Both the position numbers and the translations under genes were made by a program. This document shows positions 33,644-41,763 of a stretch of DNA of 41,763 nt, piece after piece. The notes beneath the pieces are model-generated. The model saw nothing but the letters and a program-made list of their open reading frames with translations, did no database searches and was not told the DNA's origin. How positions within the stretch are numbered: position 1 is the stretch's first letter; each line of letters starts with the position of its first letter. Location of the stretch: the NCBI GenBank assembly GCA_009691805.1, contig SIAK01000020.1, positions 1 through 41,763 on the forward strand, read 5' to 3'. Origin of the DNA: Phycisphaerales bacterium (GTDB taxonomy: Bacteria > Planctomycetota > Phycisphaerae > Phycisphaerales > SM1A02).

Positions 33644-36355
33644 TTATTCGATAAGCTCGGCGCCACGAAGGAGCTCATCGAGCCGATCGAGCCGCTTCTG
33701 ATGAATCGCGCGGCCAGGTTCAAGCTCAAGGAGTGCCGCGAGATGCACACGCGCTCGCTGAAGATCGCCCGCTTCAATCCAACACTTCGCCGCAAGTTCG
33801 CGAAGCGCGGGATCGAATGGATTCATGCGCACCGCGCGCTGTGCACTCGCCGCAGCACCCGCGCGATCCAGTGCGAGACCTTGCAATCGCGCGCACTCTG
33901 CAGCGATCGCAGGATCCTTCTCCGTGTGACGATCCACCTCGAGTAAGTGAGGAAGCGCATCACTCGCGCGCGCACTCCCGCGCAACGCCTTCGCAAACTC
34001 ACGATGTGGAAATGGATCGACGGGACGCGCGATGGCGTACCGCGAAAGCAACGCACTTGTCTGCGCATCGGTGGCATCTAACCCACGCCCGATGCGTCGA
34101 CGAATCACCGCTTCGAGAAGATCAGGATGCGCAGGAAATCGTTCGAGAAACGCTGACAGTGTTGCGTCATCAAGATCAACCGCGGGGCCCGTTCGCGCGG
34201 GCCACGCGACTGCATCAAAACGCAGATGCGCGTTCGACGCCTCACCAATCGCCCGATGCCAACGAGCAACGACTGCGTTGAGCCGCTTCGCCTCCGCTTG
34301 TGATGCGTGCAATTCTGCATCGTCATCGCCTTCCGTCAAACTTCGCGTGAGTTGCGCGATCGATGGCGTTGGCGTCATCCCCCATGCGGCAACCTCGGCA
34401 CGAGCCCAAACTCGGAACTGCGTGAGAAAATCTTCGCGCCCAACACCAAGCGCCGCGCGCATCGCGTCTTCTTCTTTCGTCCCCTTCGCACACTGCGCAA
34501 GCAATCGCAGCAACGCGTCGCGACCGAATGTCACATCCATGAACTCGATCATCCACGCACCCTGCGCGTACGCCATCTCTCGATCGCCAGCGCGCTTGGG
34601 TCGCACGAACGCCCAATTGATACTGTCGAGATCAAAGAGCGCGCCTTGCTGCACCGCGATCGCAAGTTTCTGACAGGTTTCATACGCGCGCGGCATCTCT
34701 TCCATGCGCACGGCCGCTGCTTCGGTCAACCAGTGCGGCAGTCGATTCAGTGTTTGCTCAAGCGTGACCGTGTGCGTGTACTCATGCGTGAGCACAGTCA
34801 ACCAATCAAACAGACCGAGATGCTTGGGAAGCACGCCTTCCTTGGGAATCTCAATCGCAATCACGGGACCGGTGCTCGCGGCGATCGTATGAATGCGCGG
34901 CATGCCTGTGATGCGCACGCCGAAGCTTCGATGATCAGGCATCACATCGATGAACGTCTTGCGTACAGGCGTGTACCCAAAGCGCGCAGCAACTCGCGCG
35001 TGCATCTCCTCAAGACTTGTCGACATCAATACAGCGACGAGTGATGCTTCGCCTTTCGGAAACCGAATGATGAAGTGCGCCGTCTCGATGCGCTCCCACG
35101 TCGCGATTTCGTGCGCAAGTTTCGCACTGAAGAGCGCGCGCTCGTTGTAAGGGTCAAGCGCAATCGCGCGATCAAGCGCCGCGATGCCCGAATCATCTTC
35201 ACCCGCTTGCAGCAACATAAGCCCAAGTTCGACCGCAGAAACATGCCAGAACGGTTCGCGCGCAACCGCAGCTTCAAGCACGATTCGCGCGTCTGCATAC
35301 TGGCGATCGAGAGAAAGTTGCCGACCAAGAATCGAAAGCGCGAGCGCACTGCCAGGCAGAAGCGCGTCAAACTTCGCGAGCCACGCACGCGCGCCATCGA
35401 GGTCGTAGCGCGCAGCGTCAAGTGCGGCGCGCAGTGCAAGCGCTTCGGGAATCGGATGCGCAGTTTCGGTGAGTGGGTTTAACGCGCTCATCGCCGCGCG
35501 CACATCTTCGCGAAGCAGCGCGGCGCGTGCGTCGAGCGTCGCAGCAAGTGGATGCCGTGGCGCGATGCGACGGAGTGCATGCGCCGCGCGCTCGGCACCT
35601 TCAAAGTCAAAGCGCTCAATCGCAAGATCGCCAAGCAATCTCCACGCCGCGGATTCGCGCGGATTGCGAGCAAGTGCTTCTAGTAACGCATTTACCGCGG
35701 GTTCGAGCGCACCGCGCGCTGCAAGCCGTTCACCTTCCATCAACCGCGGCGTTGCATCGAACCGATCAAACTCCTGCCGTGCGCGCGCAAGCAACGCAAG
35801 GATTGCGCGCTCACCGTCGTTGCCATCGGCCCCAAGTCGAATGCCAAGCGCAATCAATCGCGCGCGCCCGACGAGATCGCCAGCACGCGTTGCCGCTGGG
35901 AGCTTCTCCGCGCTCGTGCGAATCTCTTCGCGGGCTTCTTCATCGCGATCAAGCGCGAAGTAGGCTTCGGCGCGCATCGCCGCAGCAAGCGCGCTCGGCG
36001 CATCCTTCAAGAGCGCAAGTAGTTCAGGAAAGCGCGCTTGACGCGCCAAGGACTCCGCGCGCAACTCCACTGCAATCGTGTCGTCGAGGAATACAGGATC
36101 GTCAAGCCTCCACGCATGCAACGCCGCAATCGCGATGCGCGTCGGAGCATCAAGATCCGAGTCATCGTAGATTCCGTGCGCCACACGAAAATCCTTGCGC
36201 TCCTCTTTCGAGAGATGCGTCGCGTTGACTGCGTCGACAAGTTCGGGAGCGAGAGGCGCGACTTCAGGAACGAATGTCTGCGCGTTGACGGATGCACTCC
36301 ACGCCAATGCGAAGAGCATCGCACTCGTGACCAGCACATGCATAGCTCGCGTCAT
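33644..36355 (-). CDS. Exported TPR-repeat gluzincin metallopeptidase (peptidase MA-like)
   Basis: A 903-residue exported protein. Signal peptide about 1-25 (ending SASVNAQ). The N-terminal half (about 75-455) is an alpha-solenoid of tetratricopeptide-like units (for example SAAWRLLGDLAIERFDFEGA, then LDRAIALDPYNERAL). The middle holds a zinc peptidase domain of the MA/gluzincin type: HEYTH at 524-528 with third ligand Glu545 in HWLTEAAAV, and an Asp/His-rich strand earlier (FIDVMPDHRSFGVR). More TPR-like helices close the protein (LLEVDRHTEKDPAIAAECARL). The active-site residues are intact. Substrate unknown; likely periplasmic. It lies 32 bases after the LolA-like gene on the same strand. 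Confidence 0.85.
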   Translation of the reverse strand: MTRAMHVLVTSAMLFALAWSASVNAQTFVPEVAPLAPELVDAVNATHLSKEERKDFRVAHGIYDDSDLDAPTRIAIAALHAWRLDDPVFLDDTIAVELRAESLARQARFPELLALLKDAPSALAAAMRAEAYFALDRDEEAREEIRTSAEKLPAATRAGDLVGRARLIALGIRLGADGNDGERAILALLARARQEFDRFDATPRLMEGERLAARGALEPAVNALLEALARNPRESAAWRLLGDLAIERFDFEGAERAAHALRRIAPRHPLAATLDARAALLREDVRAAMSALNPLTETAHPIPEALALRAALDAARYDLDGARAWLAKFDALLPGSALALSILGRQLSLDRQYADARIVLEAAVAREPFWHVSAVELGLMLLQAGEDDSGIAALDRAIALDPYNERALFSAKLAHEIATWERIETAHFIIRFPKGEASLVAVLMSTSLEEMHARVAARFGYTPVRKTFIDVMPDHRSFGVRITGMPRIHTIAASTGPVIAIEIPKEGVLPKHLGLFDWLTVLTHEYTHTVTLEQTLNRLPHWLTEAAAVRMEEMPRAYETCQKLAIAVQQGALFDLDSINWAFVRPKRAGDREMAYAQGAWMIEFMDVTFGRDALLRLLAQCAKGTKEEDAMRAALGVGREDFLTQFRVWARAEVAAWGMTPTPSIAQLTRSLTEGDDDAELHASQAEAKRLNAVVARWHRAIGEASNAHLRFDAVAWPARTGPAVDLDDATLSAFLERFPAHPDLLEAVIRRRIGRGLDATDAQTSALLSRYAIARPVDPFPHREFAKALRGSARASDALPHLLEVDRHTEKDPAIAAECARLQGLALDRAGAAASAQRAVRMNPFDPALRELAAKCWIEAGDLQRARVHLAALLELEPGRAIHQKRLDRLDELLRGAELIE

Positions 36356-36387
36356 CTGCACTGCTGCGTTGTACCCCAAGCGCGAAC

Positions 36388-37215
36388 TTACTTCGCTGCG
36401 CTCGGCGCGGTCGGCGCAGATTGCGCTGGCGTTTCGACCGCGGACTTCCACGGCCGCACATCAATCGCCCACTGCTTCGGATCGGGGTTCGGAATCGTGA
36501 TTGCGCTGCGATCTGCGTCCGAAAGTGGTGCGTTCACCGTGAAGGCCGCGATGCGGACGACGGTGGTATCGAGATTCGGCTTCGTCAATCGCACGCCCAC
36601 AGGCGCCAGCGTGTCGTGGTCGTAAAACACTTCGACGGATTTGAATTCCTTCTCCATGCCACTCCCAGCCTTGGGTGTCAGTCGTAGACCATCCACATTC
36701 GCGAGAGTTTTCAGGAGTGGAACATCCGTGGGTATGGGCGCGAGCACCACATCAAATCGCGCGAGCACTTCGCGCTTAGGCTGTCCGGTCGGAATCGGAA
36801 ATGGTCCTTCGCCTAACTTCAGCGGATCAAACGACTGACCAGGCGCGACGATCTGTCGCTTGGTGAATGACTTGTTTCGTTCATCGAGTTCGCAGAGCCA
36901 ACCATCAGCGTAAATCCAATGATCAAGATGGCGATCGGCGCGACCATTCGCATCGATGAATTCTTCGAAAAGAAACGCGAAACTGCGTGCGCCCTCTTTC
37001 TGCTCGAGCACCAATCGACCGAGTCGCAACTCGTTGTCACCCACAAGCGCGTCCTGCTTTTCCAGCGACACGCGCCCAACCAAAGTGGTGAGCGTCTTCC
37101 CTGCAGCTTCGAGCCGATCAAGCAGCACGCCAACCGCATCGTCTGTCGGCGGCGCGACAACGAGCGCTGCTTGCAAGATGGTTGTGAGCGTGATCAGAGG
37201 CAAGAGTGGAAACAT
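36388..37215 (-). CDS. Exported LolA-like fold protein
   Basis: A 275-residue exported protein with an N-terminal signal (about 1-22). The body resembles the outer-membrane lipoprotein-sorting (LolA-like) fold: a first helix (LLDRLEAAGKTLTTLVGRVSLEK), then antiparallel strands with YADGWLCELDERNKSFTKRQIV and SVEVFYDHDTLAPVGVRLTKP. It ends in an Ala/Pro-rich tail. Related planctomycete proteins are annotated only as LolA-like; transport of lipoproteins is not shown. A GGGAG nine bases before ATG 37215 supports the start. It sits between ribBA (60 bases upstream) and the metallopeptidase gene (32 bases downstream), probably one operon. Confidence 0.65.
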   Translation of the reverse strand: MFPLLPLITLTTILQAALVVAPPTDDAVGVLLDRLEAAGKTLTTLVGRVSLEKQDALVGDNELRLGRLVLEQKEGARSFAFLFEEFIDANGRADRHLDHWIYADGWLCELDERNKSFTKRQIVAPGQSFDPLKLGEGPFPIPTGQPKREVLARFDVVLAPIPTDVPLLKTLANVDGLRLTPKAGSGMEKEFKSVEVFYDHDTLAPVGVRLTKPNLDTTVVRIAAFTVNAPLSDADRSAITIPNPDPKQWAIDVRPWKSAVETPAQSAPTAPSAAK

Positions 37216-37274
37216 GACTGTGTTCTCCCAAGATTTGACGCGCAGGGTTGCGTGCGCATTCCTACCACACACGA

Positions 37275-38474
37275 TCATTTGTGCTGCAGAAGATCAATCT
37301 CTTCCACGATATCAAGACCAAATCCATGCAAGCCAGGCATCACGCTGTGCGCGTTCGGGCGGTTCGTGAGCAGACGAATCTGTCGGATCCCAAGGTCTCG
37401 AAGAATCTGTCCGCCAATGCCAAACGTGCGACCATCCATCGGTTGCGCACGACCCGAAACGCCTTCGGGACGGGTGAGATCAGGCGCGTTCACATCGTCC
37501 TCGCTGCGCTGAATCCGCTGCAAACGCGAAGAGAGATCGTCGCCCACCCCCTCGGGTCGCAGGTACACAATCGCGCCGCGACCAGCCTGTTGAATCGCAC
37601 GCATCGACGCGCGCAATGAATCGCCCGTGGAGCGCCCAGTCTTTGCATCCATCACGCCAAAGATGTCGCCGAGTAGTTCTCGTCGATGCATGCGCACGAG
37701 CGCTGGTGCACCCGATGCGTTCGGCGAAGCAATGTCGCCGCACGTCAACACAAGATGCGGTGTCGGATCAACAGTGCTTTGATACGCGAAGAGTGTGAAC
37801 TGACCTTCAGGCGTGTCGATCAGCGTGCCACACACTGGATCAAGTCGTCGAACGAGCGTCTCGCGTTCGAGTCGATACTCAATGATCTGCTCAACAGAGC
37901 AAAGCAAAAGCCCGTAGCGCTCACACAAGATCTCAAGATCTGGCAAGCGTGCCATCTCGCCATCTTCGCGCACCACTTCAATGATCGCGGACGCTGGTCG
38001 CATGCCTGCGAGACGACAGAGATCGACAGAGCCTTCTGTTTGACCGGTGCGAACAAGCACACCGCCGCGACGCGCGCGCAGAGGATTGATGTGCCCAGGG
38101 CGCACGAAATCTTCAGGCACACTGTTGCTCGCAGCGAGCATGTGAATGGTTTTCACGCGATCACGTGCACTGATGCCTGTGCCGACGCCGTGTTTGGGAT
38201 GCCCATCAACAGTGACTGTGAATCCAGTGCCGCGAACACTCGTGTTCACACCAGTTTGTGGTCCCAGTTCAAGTCGCGTGCAATCCTCCGCGTCCATCGC
38301 AACGCAGAGATACCCGTTCCCAATCCGCGTCATGAAGTTCAGCGAATCGACGGTGAGCTTCTCGGCGGCGATGACGAAGTCGCCTTCATTCTCGCGCGCC
38401 TCATCATCCACCATGACCACAATCTGCCCTTGGGCGATCGCGTGCAAAACTTCGGGAATCGGAGCGAATGGCAT
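37275..38474 (-). CDS. ribB: RibBA-type protein: 3,4-dihydroxy-2-butanone-4-phosphate synthase with degenerate GTP cyclohydrolase II half
   Basis: A 399-residue riboflavin-pathway protein. The N-terminal RibB domain (about 1-200) makes dihydroxybutanone phosphate from ribulose 5-phosphate; it keeps DDEARENEGDF (23-33), RGTGFTVTVDGHPKHG and RPGHINPL. At the normal GHTE motif it reads GQTE (Gln145), replacing a conserved metal-ligand His. The C-terminal RibA-like half (from about 205) keeps GIGGQILRDLGIRQIRLLTNRP, but the zinc site is gone: where GTP cyclohydrolase II has ECLTGDxxxSxRCDCG, this has RELLGDIFGVMDAKTG with no Cys. Such non-cyclohydrolase fusions are known (RibBX of Shewanella). 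GTP cyclohydrolase activity is therefore unlikely and must come from another gene. Start ATG 38474 fits the family. Confidence 0.9.
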   Translation of the reverse strand: MPFAPIPEVLHAIAQGQIVVMVDDEARENEGDFVIAAEKLTVDSLNFMTRIGNGYLCVAMDAEDCTRLELGPQTGVNTSVRGTGFTVTVDGHPKHGVGTGISARDRVKTIHMLAASNSVPEDFVRPGHINPLRARRGGVLVRTGQTEGSVDLCRLAGMRPASAIIEVVREDGEMARLPDLEILCERYGLLLCSVEQIIEYRLERETLVRRLDPVCGTLIDTPEGQFTLFAYQSTVDPTPHLVLTCGDIASPNASGAPALVRMHRRELLGDIFGVMDAKTGRSTGDSLRASMRAIQQAGRGAIVYLRPEGVGDDLSSRLQRIQRSEDDVNAPDLTRPEGVSGRAQPMDGRTFGIGGQILRDLGIRQIRLLTNRPNAHSVMPGLHGFGLDIVEEIDLLQHK

Positions 38475-38523
38475 AGGGGTGGAAAGTGTAGGACACCGCC
38501 GCATTGCGTAGGATGCGCGCTCG

Positions 38524-39825
38524 ATGCCAGTCTTGAAGAAAAAGAAGATCACTGCACGCAAGGGCGCTTCCCAGAAGTCCGCGACGAAGGTCGCCATGAA
38601 GCACGCGACGAAGCCCGCGCATGCGATTCCGCAGATTTCCGCGCGACTTCGAGCGCGGCGCGAAAAGTTGCTTCGTGAGACCACAGCACTTCCCACCGCC
38701 GCGGGTCGTGAAGAGCGCGTGATTGCGGATGTCGAGATGTGGATCAAAGGAATCGGTCCGCGCGCAACGATGACACGCGATGCGTACGGCAACCTTCACA
38801 TTCATCGCAGCGATGCTGTGTCCAATGGAGCCTCCAATGGAGCCTCCAATGCATCACCGCACGCCCCGCCGCTCTACATCACCGCGCATCTCGACCATCC
38901 CGCATTTGTCGTGCGCGAAGTGAAGGGCGCGCGCGTGCTCGTGCTGGAGTTTCGTGGCGGCGTGAACGATCCATACTTCGATCGCGCGAAGATCGAAGTC
39001 ATCGACGCGAAGGGACGCGCGCACCGTGCGCGGATCACCGTGCTCGACGCAACCGCGAAGCCCTTCAAGACTGTGGCTGCGACGCTGGCTCGTCGCGCAA
39101 GTTCCGTTGCGGCGGGCGATATTGCTCGGTGGCTGCTTCCAAAACCACGCGTCGCGCGCGGCATCTTCTACACGCACGCTTGCGATGATCTTGCGGCGGT
39201 CGCGGCTGCGATGTGCGCGTTCGAGGAATCGCTGAGCAACCCTGCGCTCTCCAATATGCGCATCCTCTTCACGCGCAGTGAAGAGATCGGATTCATCGGT
39301 GCACTTGGAGTTGCACGAGATGGATTGGTTCCAAAGGACTCGCGTCTCGTTTGTCTCGAGAATTCACGCAGTTTTCCGCATGACAGCCCGATGGGCGCCG
39401 GCCCTATCGTCCGCGTGGGTGATCGCATCACGGTGTTCAGCCCCGCACTGACGAATCGAATCTCACTCATCGCCGTCGATGTCGCAAAGGAAGATCCGAC
39501 CTTTCGTTTCCAACGCAAGTTGATGGCGGGCGGCGCCTGCGAAGCGAGCGCGTTCGCGAGCTATGGTTTTCTCTCCACGTGTTTGTGCTTGCCCCTGGGC
39601 AACTATCACAACATGCAAGACATCGACGCCGTCATCGCAGGTAAGCGTCCCGCGCGTGTTGGCTCGGAGCACATTGCGCTCGAGGACTATCACGGACTCA
39701 TTCGTCTGATCATGGAAGTCGCGCGCCGCATCGACGTGAAGCCGCCCGAAGGCGAACCTGCGGATCCTGTGCATGCACTCATGGAACGACTCTGGTCGAT
39801 GCATCACGCAATTGTTGGTGGCTGA
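38524..39825 (+). CDS. M42-like aminopeptidase (glutamyl/leucyl aminopeptidase family)
   Basis: A 433-residue metallopeptidase. Dinuclear metal ligands can be placed at His122 (AHLDH), Asp221 (HACDDLAAVAA), Glu253-Glu254 (RSEEIGFIGA), Glu279 (LEN) and His362 (GNYHNMQ); this set fits the M42/M20/M28 clan (MH). The N-terminus has an unusual Lys/Ala-rich tail of about 35 residues (VLKKKKITARKGASQKSATK) not expected in the family; it may bind nucleic acid or be disordered. A loop before the first ligand contains a short SNGA repeat encoded by a 12-base tandem repeat. It is divergent from ribB with 49 bases between starts and its stop abuts a GTG of argS. Confidence 0.82.
   Translation: MPVLKKKKITARKGASQKSATKVAMKHATKPAHAIPQISARLRARREKLLRETTALPTAAGREERVIADVEMWIKGIGPRATMTRDAYGNLHIHRSDAVSNGASNGASNASPHAPPLYITAHLDHPAFVVREVKGARVLVLEFRGGVNDPYFDRAKIEVIDAKGRAHRARITVLDATAKPFKTVAATLARRASSVAAGDIARWLLPKPRVARGIFYTHACDDLAAVAAAMCAFEESLSNPALSNMRILFTRSEEIGFIGALGVARDGLVPKDSRLVCLENSRSFPHDSPMGAGPIVRVGDRITVFSPALTNRISLIAVDVAKEDPTFRFQRKLMAGGACEASAFASYGFLSTCLCLPLGNYHNMQDIDAVIAGKRPARVGSEHIALEDYHGLIRLIMEVARRIDVKPPEGEPADPVHALMERLWSMHHAIVGG
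38821..38851 (+). repeat. 12-base tandem repeat inside the aminopeptidase gene
   Basis: TCCAATGGAGCC occurs twice in full (38821-38832, 38833-38844) and partly a third time (TCCAATG, 38845-38851). It keeps the frame and encodes SNGA units. Slippage here would change loop length by four residues at a time. Confidence 0.85.
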
Positions 39826-39849
39826 GTGACTCACACATTTTTCTTTCCT

Positions 39850-41697
39850 ATGTCCATCGACTCTCGACCACCTACTGATCCTGCCTCCACTCTTGACGTG
39901 CGATTTCGCGCGGCGATTCATGCGGTTTCTTCGCTCGATGCGGATCCGCAAATCCGCCCCTCGACGAATCCAGCCTTCGGCGACTACCAAGCCAACGCCG
40001 CGATGTCACTTGCGAAAGTGACGAAGGGAAATCCGCGCGAACTCGCCAACGCGCTGGCCGCGTGCGTCGATCTCACGGGCATCGCAGAACCGGCCGTCAT
40101 TGCGGGACCGGGGTTCTTGAACATTCGACTCGAGAGCGCGTTCATCGTCGCGATGCTTTCGGCGATGGACAACGCGACGCTCGGTATCGAGCCCACGAAG
40201 GAAACACACGCGGCAGTTGTCGACCTCTGCGGCGTGAATGTTGCCAAGCAGATGCACGTCGGACATCTTCGTGCAACGATCATCGGCGACACGATTGCGC
40301 GCGTGTTCGAACGACTGGGTCGCAAGGTCTGGCGCGAAAATCATCTTGGAGACTGGGGACTTCCGATTGCGATGACGCTGGCAGCGCTGCGTCGCTCGCA
40401 TGTTGACCTTGATCAACTCTCGCTCACGCATCTCAACGACGCGTATCGCCGCGCGCAGCTCGAAGGTCGTCATGACGACGCGGGACTCGCCGCCGCGCGC
40501 GCAACCGACGCGGGTCCACACCGACTCTTCGAATTGCTTGCGCAAGAAGAGAGCGCGGGCGAAGCGATCAAGGATGCGAAGTCGACGCTGCTTCGATTGC
40601 AAGGCGGTGACACGGAAGTTGTCGCAGCCTGGCAGAAGATCATCGACTGCACGATGCGCGAGGTGTATGACTCGACTTCGACGCTCAATGCGAAAGTCAC
40701 TGCGGAGCACAATCGTGGCGAGAGTTTCTTTCGCGATCGACTCGCACCCGTTGTCGATGCGTTCCTGCAAGCGGGATTCGCGAAGGAAGACAAAGGCGCG
40801 ATCATCGTGCCGTTTGCAGATCGCGAACGACCGTTGCTCATCCGCAAGAGTGACGGTGGATTCCTCTACGCAACGACGGATCTCGCGGCGCTGCGATTCC
40901 GCACCCATGATCTCGATGGCAGCCGAGTCATCTATGTTGTTGATGCGCGACAACGTGATCACTTCAAAGATGTGTTCGACGCTGCGGCGCTCATTGGTTG
41001 GGATCGCACGAAAGATGGCAACAAGTCGGAGATCACACATCTTGGTTTCGGCACGGTGCTTGGCAAGGACAAGCGCCCGCTGAAGACGCGCTCAGGTGAG
41101 AACTTCACGCTCAAGGATCTGCTCGACGAAGCGATGGAACGCGGCGTCGCAGAAGTGACTCGGCGCGCCGAAGATCCCCATGCGCCCACGCACGGAATGC
41201 CGACGGCGGATCTCACGCGCATCGGTCGCGCCGTTGGAATTGCCGCGATTAAGTACGCGGATCTTTCCAACGATCTCACGAAGGATTATGTTTTCGATCT
41301 CGATCGCATGGTCGCGTTCGAGGGCGACACGGGGCCGTATCTGCAGTACGCGCATGCACGCATCGCGAACATTCTCGCCAAATCCAAGGACAGCGCGAGT
41401 GAGATTGCAGCAACACCGCACGCCGTCGCAGAGCCAGCAGAACGCGCGCTCGCGCTCCATCTCTTGCGCTATCCACAAATGGTTCAAGATGTCGCGCGCA
41501 CGCTCGAAACCAATCGCATCGGCGCGTACTTACGCACGCTCGCAGAGTGTTTCAACGCGTTCTATCAGAGCTGCCCCGTGCTCAAGAGCGAAGACACAAC
41601 GCTACGCCGCGCCAGATTACGACTGTGCGCACTCGCAAGGCACGTGCTGCAAGACGGGCTCTCACTCTACGGTATCGATGCGCCTGAACGCATGTGA
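39850..41697 (+). CDS. argS: Arginyl-tRNA synthetase
   Basis: Class Ia aminoacyl-tRNA synthetase that charges tRNA-Arg; 615 residues. The N-terminal Add-1 domain has the usual SLDADPQIRPSTNPAFGDYQ region. The HIGH box is HVGH (136-139) in VNVAKQMHVGHLR, followed by GDTIARVFE and ENHLGDWG. The KMSKS loop is degenerate (FGTVLGKDKRPLKTRSGE), as is normal for ArgRS. The C-terminal anticodon-binding DALR domain has TGPYLQYAHARIANIL and ends near SLYGIDAPERM. Start ATG 39850 is preferred; a GTG at 39826 directly after the aminopeptidase stop would add eight residues. Its position suggests co-transcription with the aminopeptidase gene. Confidence 0.97.
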   Translation: MSIDSRPPTDPASTLDVRFRAAIHAVSSLDADPQIRPSTNPAFGDYQANAAMSLAKVTKGNPRELANALAACVDLTGIAEPAVIAGPGFLNIRLESAFIVAMLSAMDNATLGIEPTKETHAAVVDLCGVNVAKQMHVGHLRATIIGDTIARVFERLGRKVWRENHLGDWGLPIAMTLAALRRSHVDLDQLSLTHLNDAYRRAQLEGRHDDAGLAAARATDAGPHRLFELLAQEESAGEAIKDAKSTLLRLQGGDTEVVAAWQKIIDCTMREVYDSTSTLNAKVTAEHNRGESFFRDRLAPVVDAFLQAGFAKEDKGAIIVPFADRERPLLIRKSDGGFLYATTDLAALRFRTHDLDGSRVIYVVDARQRDHFKDVFDAAALIGWDRTKDGNKSEITHLGFGTVLGKDKRPLKTRSGENFTLKDLLDEAMERGVAEVTRRAEDPHAPTHGMPTADLTRIGRAVGIAAIKYADLSNDLTKDYVFDLDRMVAFEGDTGPYLQYAHARIANILAKSKDSASEIAATPHAVAEPAERALALHLLRYPQMVQDVARTLETNRIGAYLRTLAECFNAFYQSCPVLKSEDTTLRRARLRLCALARHVLQDGLSLYGIDAPERM

Positions 41698-41703
41698 TTG
41701 CGA

Positions 41704-41763
41704 TTAGGCAGGAGGGGCGATGCTTGTTCGATTACGACGATAGAGCATGCTGTAGTACGCGCC
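41704..41763 (-). CDS. C-terminal tail of an unidentified gene (5' part beyond window)
   Basis: A minus frame is open from the window edge to TAA at 41704-41706, giving 19 codons (GAYYSMLYRRNRTSIAPPA). The aromatic and Arg-rich composition could be the end of a membrane protein. Only seven bases separate it from the argS stop, which fits the gene density. Too short to identify, and a chance frame is possible. Confidence 0.4.
   Translation of the reverse strand, partial: GAYYSMLYRRNRTSIAPPA

Noticed and set aside
1-41763. CRISPR arrays, tRNA or rRNA genes, IS elements, prophage
   Set aside because: No direct-repeat/spacer pattern, cloverleaf, transposase or phage gene was seen; the short repeats belong to dockerin or SNGA coding sequence.

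Overview
The window reads as a piece of chromosome from a planctomycete, most likely class Phycisphaerae. The main clue is the family of C-terminal dockerin-like calcium motifs (pattern DLNGDGxVDAADLxxLLxxWG) on otherwise unrelated secreted proteins. Other clues are three tandem clpP paralogs, a plant-type AroD-AroE fusion, an orphan MoxR ATPase, moderately GC-rich DNA and weak or absent Shine-Dalgarno sequences in front of most genes. This placement is inferred from gene content; no rRNA gene is present. Coding density is very high, no gene-free stretch exceeds about 200 bases, and I see no tRNA, rRNA, CRISPR array, insertion sequence or prophage.

Layout. 1-2544 (minus): a cut-off lipoprotein gene and holA (DNA polymerase III delta). 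2593-4155 (plus): an FHA-GAF-histidine kinase. 4323-6330 (plus): three consecutive ClpP peptidases; the third has Asn in place of the catalytic Asp. 6363-10425: a DUF72 protein, a convergent membrane-anchored alpha/beta hydrolase, a MoxR ATPase and an outer-membrane protein. 10439-12043 (minus): a secreted subtilase with two dockerin-like repeats. 12137-16728 (plus): a tight run of SDR oxidoreductase, AroDE fusion, a PNPOx/DUF2470-like protein, phenylalanine 4-hydroxylase and a decaying MNT/HEPN pair. 16737-17138 (minus): the 3' remnant of a secreted dockerin-type protein. 17189-23320 (plus): a complete tripartite RND efflux operon. 23379-24599: an Xaa-Pro aminopeptidase whose start codon sits in a perfect 15-bp hairpin. 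24612-27653 (minus): a DUF5658/zinc-ribbon membrane protein and thiC under a TPP riboswitch. 27843-28811 (plus): a threonine/serine dehydratase-family enzyme. 28808-36355 (minus): mostly exported proteins (PDZ protein, Cys-rich dockerin protein, FG-GAP protein, dockerin protein, large TPR/HExxH metallopeptidase). 36388-38474 (minus): a LolA-like exported protein and a RibBA-type riboflavin enzyme with a degenerate RibA half. 38524-41697 (plus): an M42-like aminopeptidase and ArgRS. 41704-41763 (minus): the tail of another gene.

How they work together. Most genes are ordinary housekeeping (replication, shikimate/Phe metabolism, thiamine, riboflavin, tRNA charging, proteolysis, drug efflux). 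The points of interest are the ClpP trio with mixed catalytic triads, the eroded toxin-antitoxin-like MNT/HEPN module beside a truncated secreted-protein gene, the hairpin over the aminopeptidase start, the altered metal ligands in RibBA, and the group of dockerin-tailed and Cys-rich exported proteins. I found no clearly new multi-gene system; the best candidates are listed as findings.
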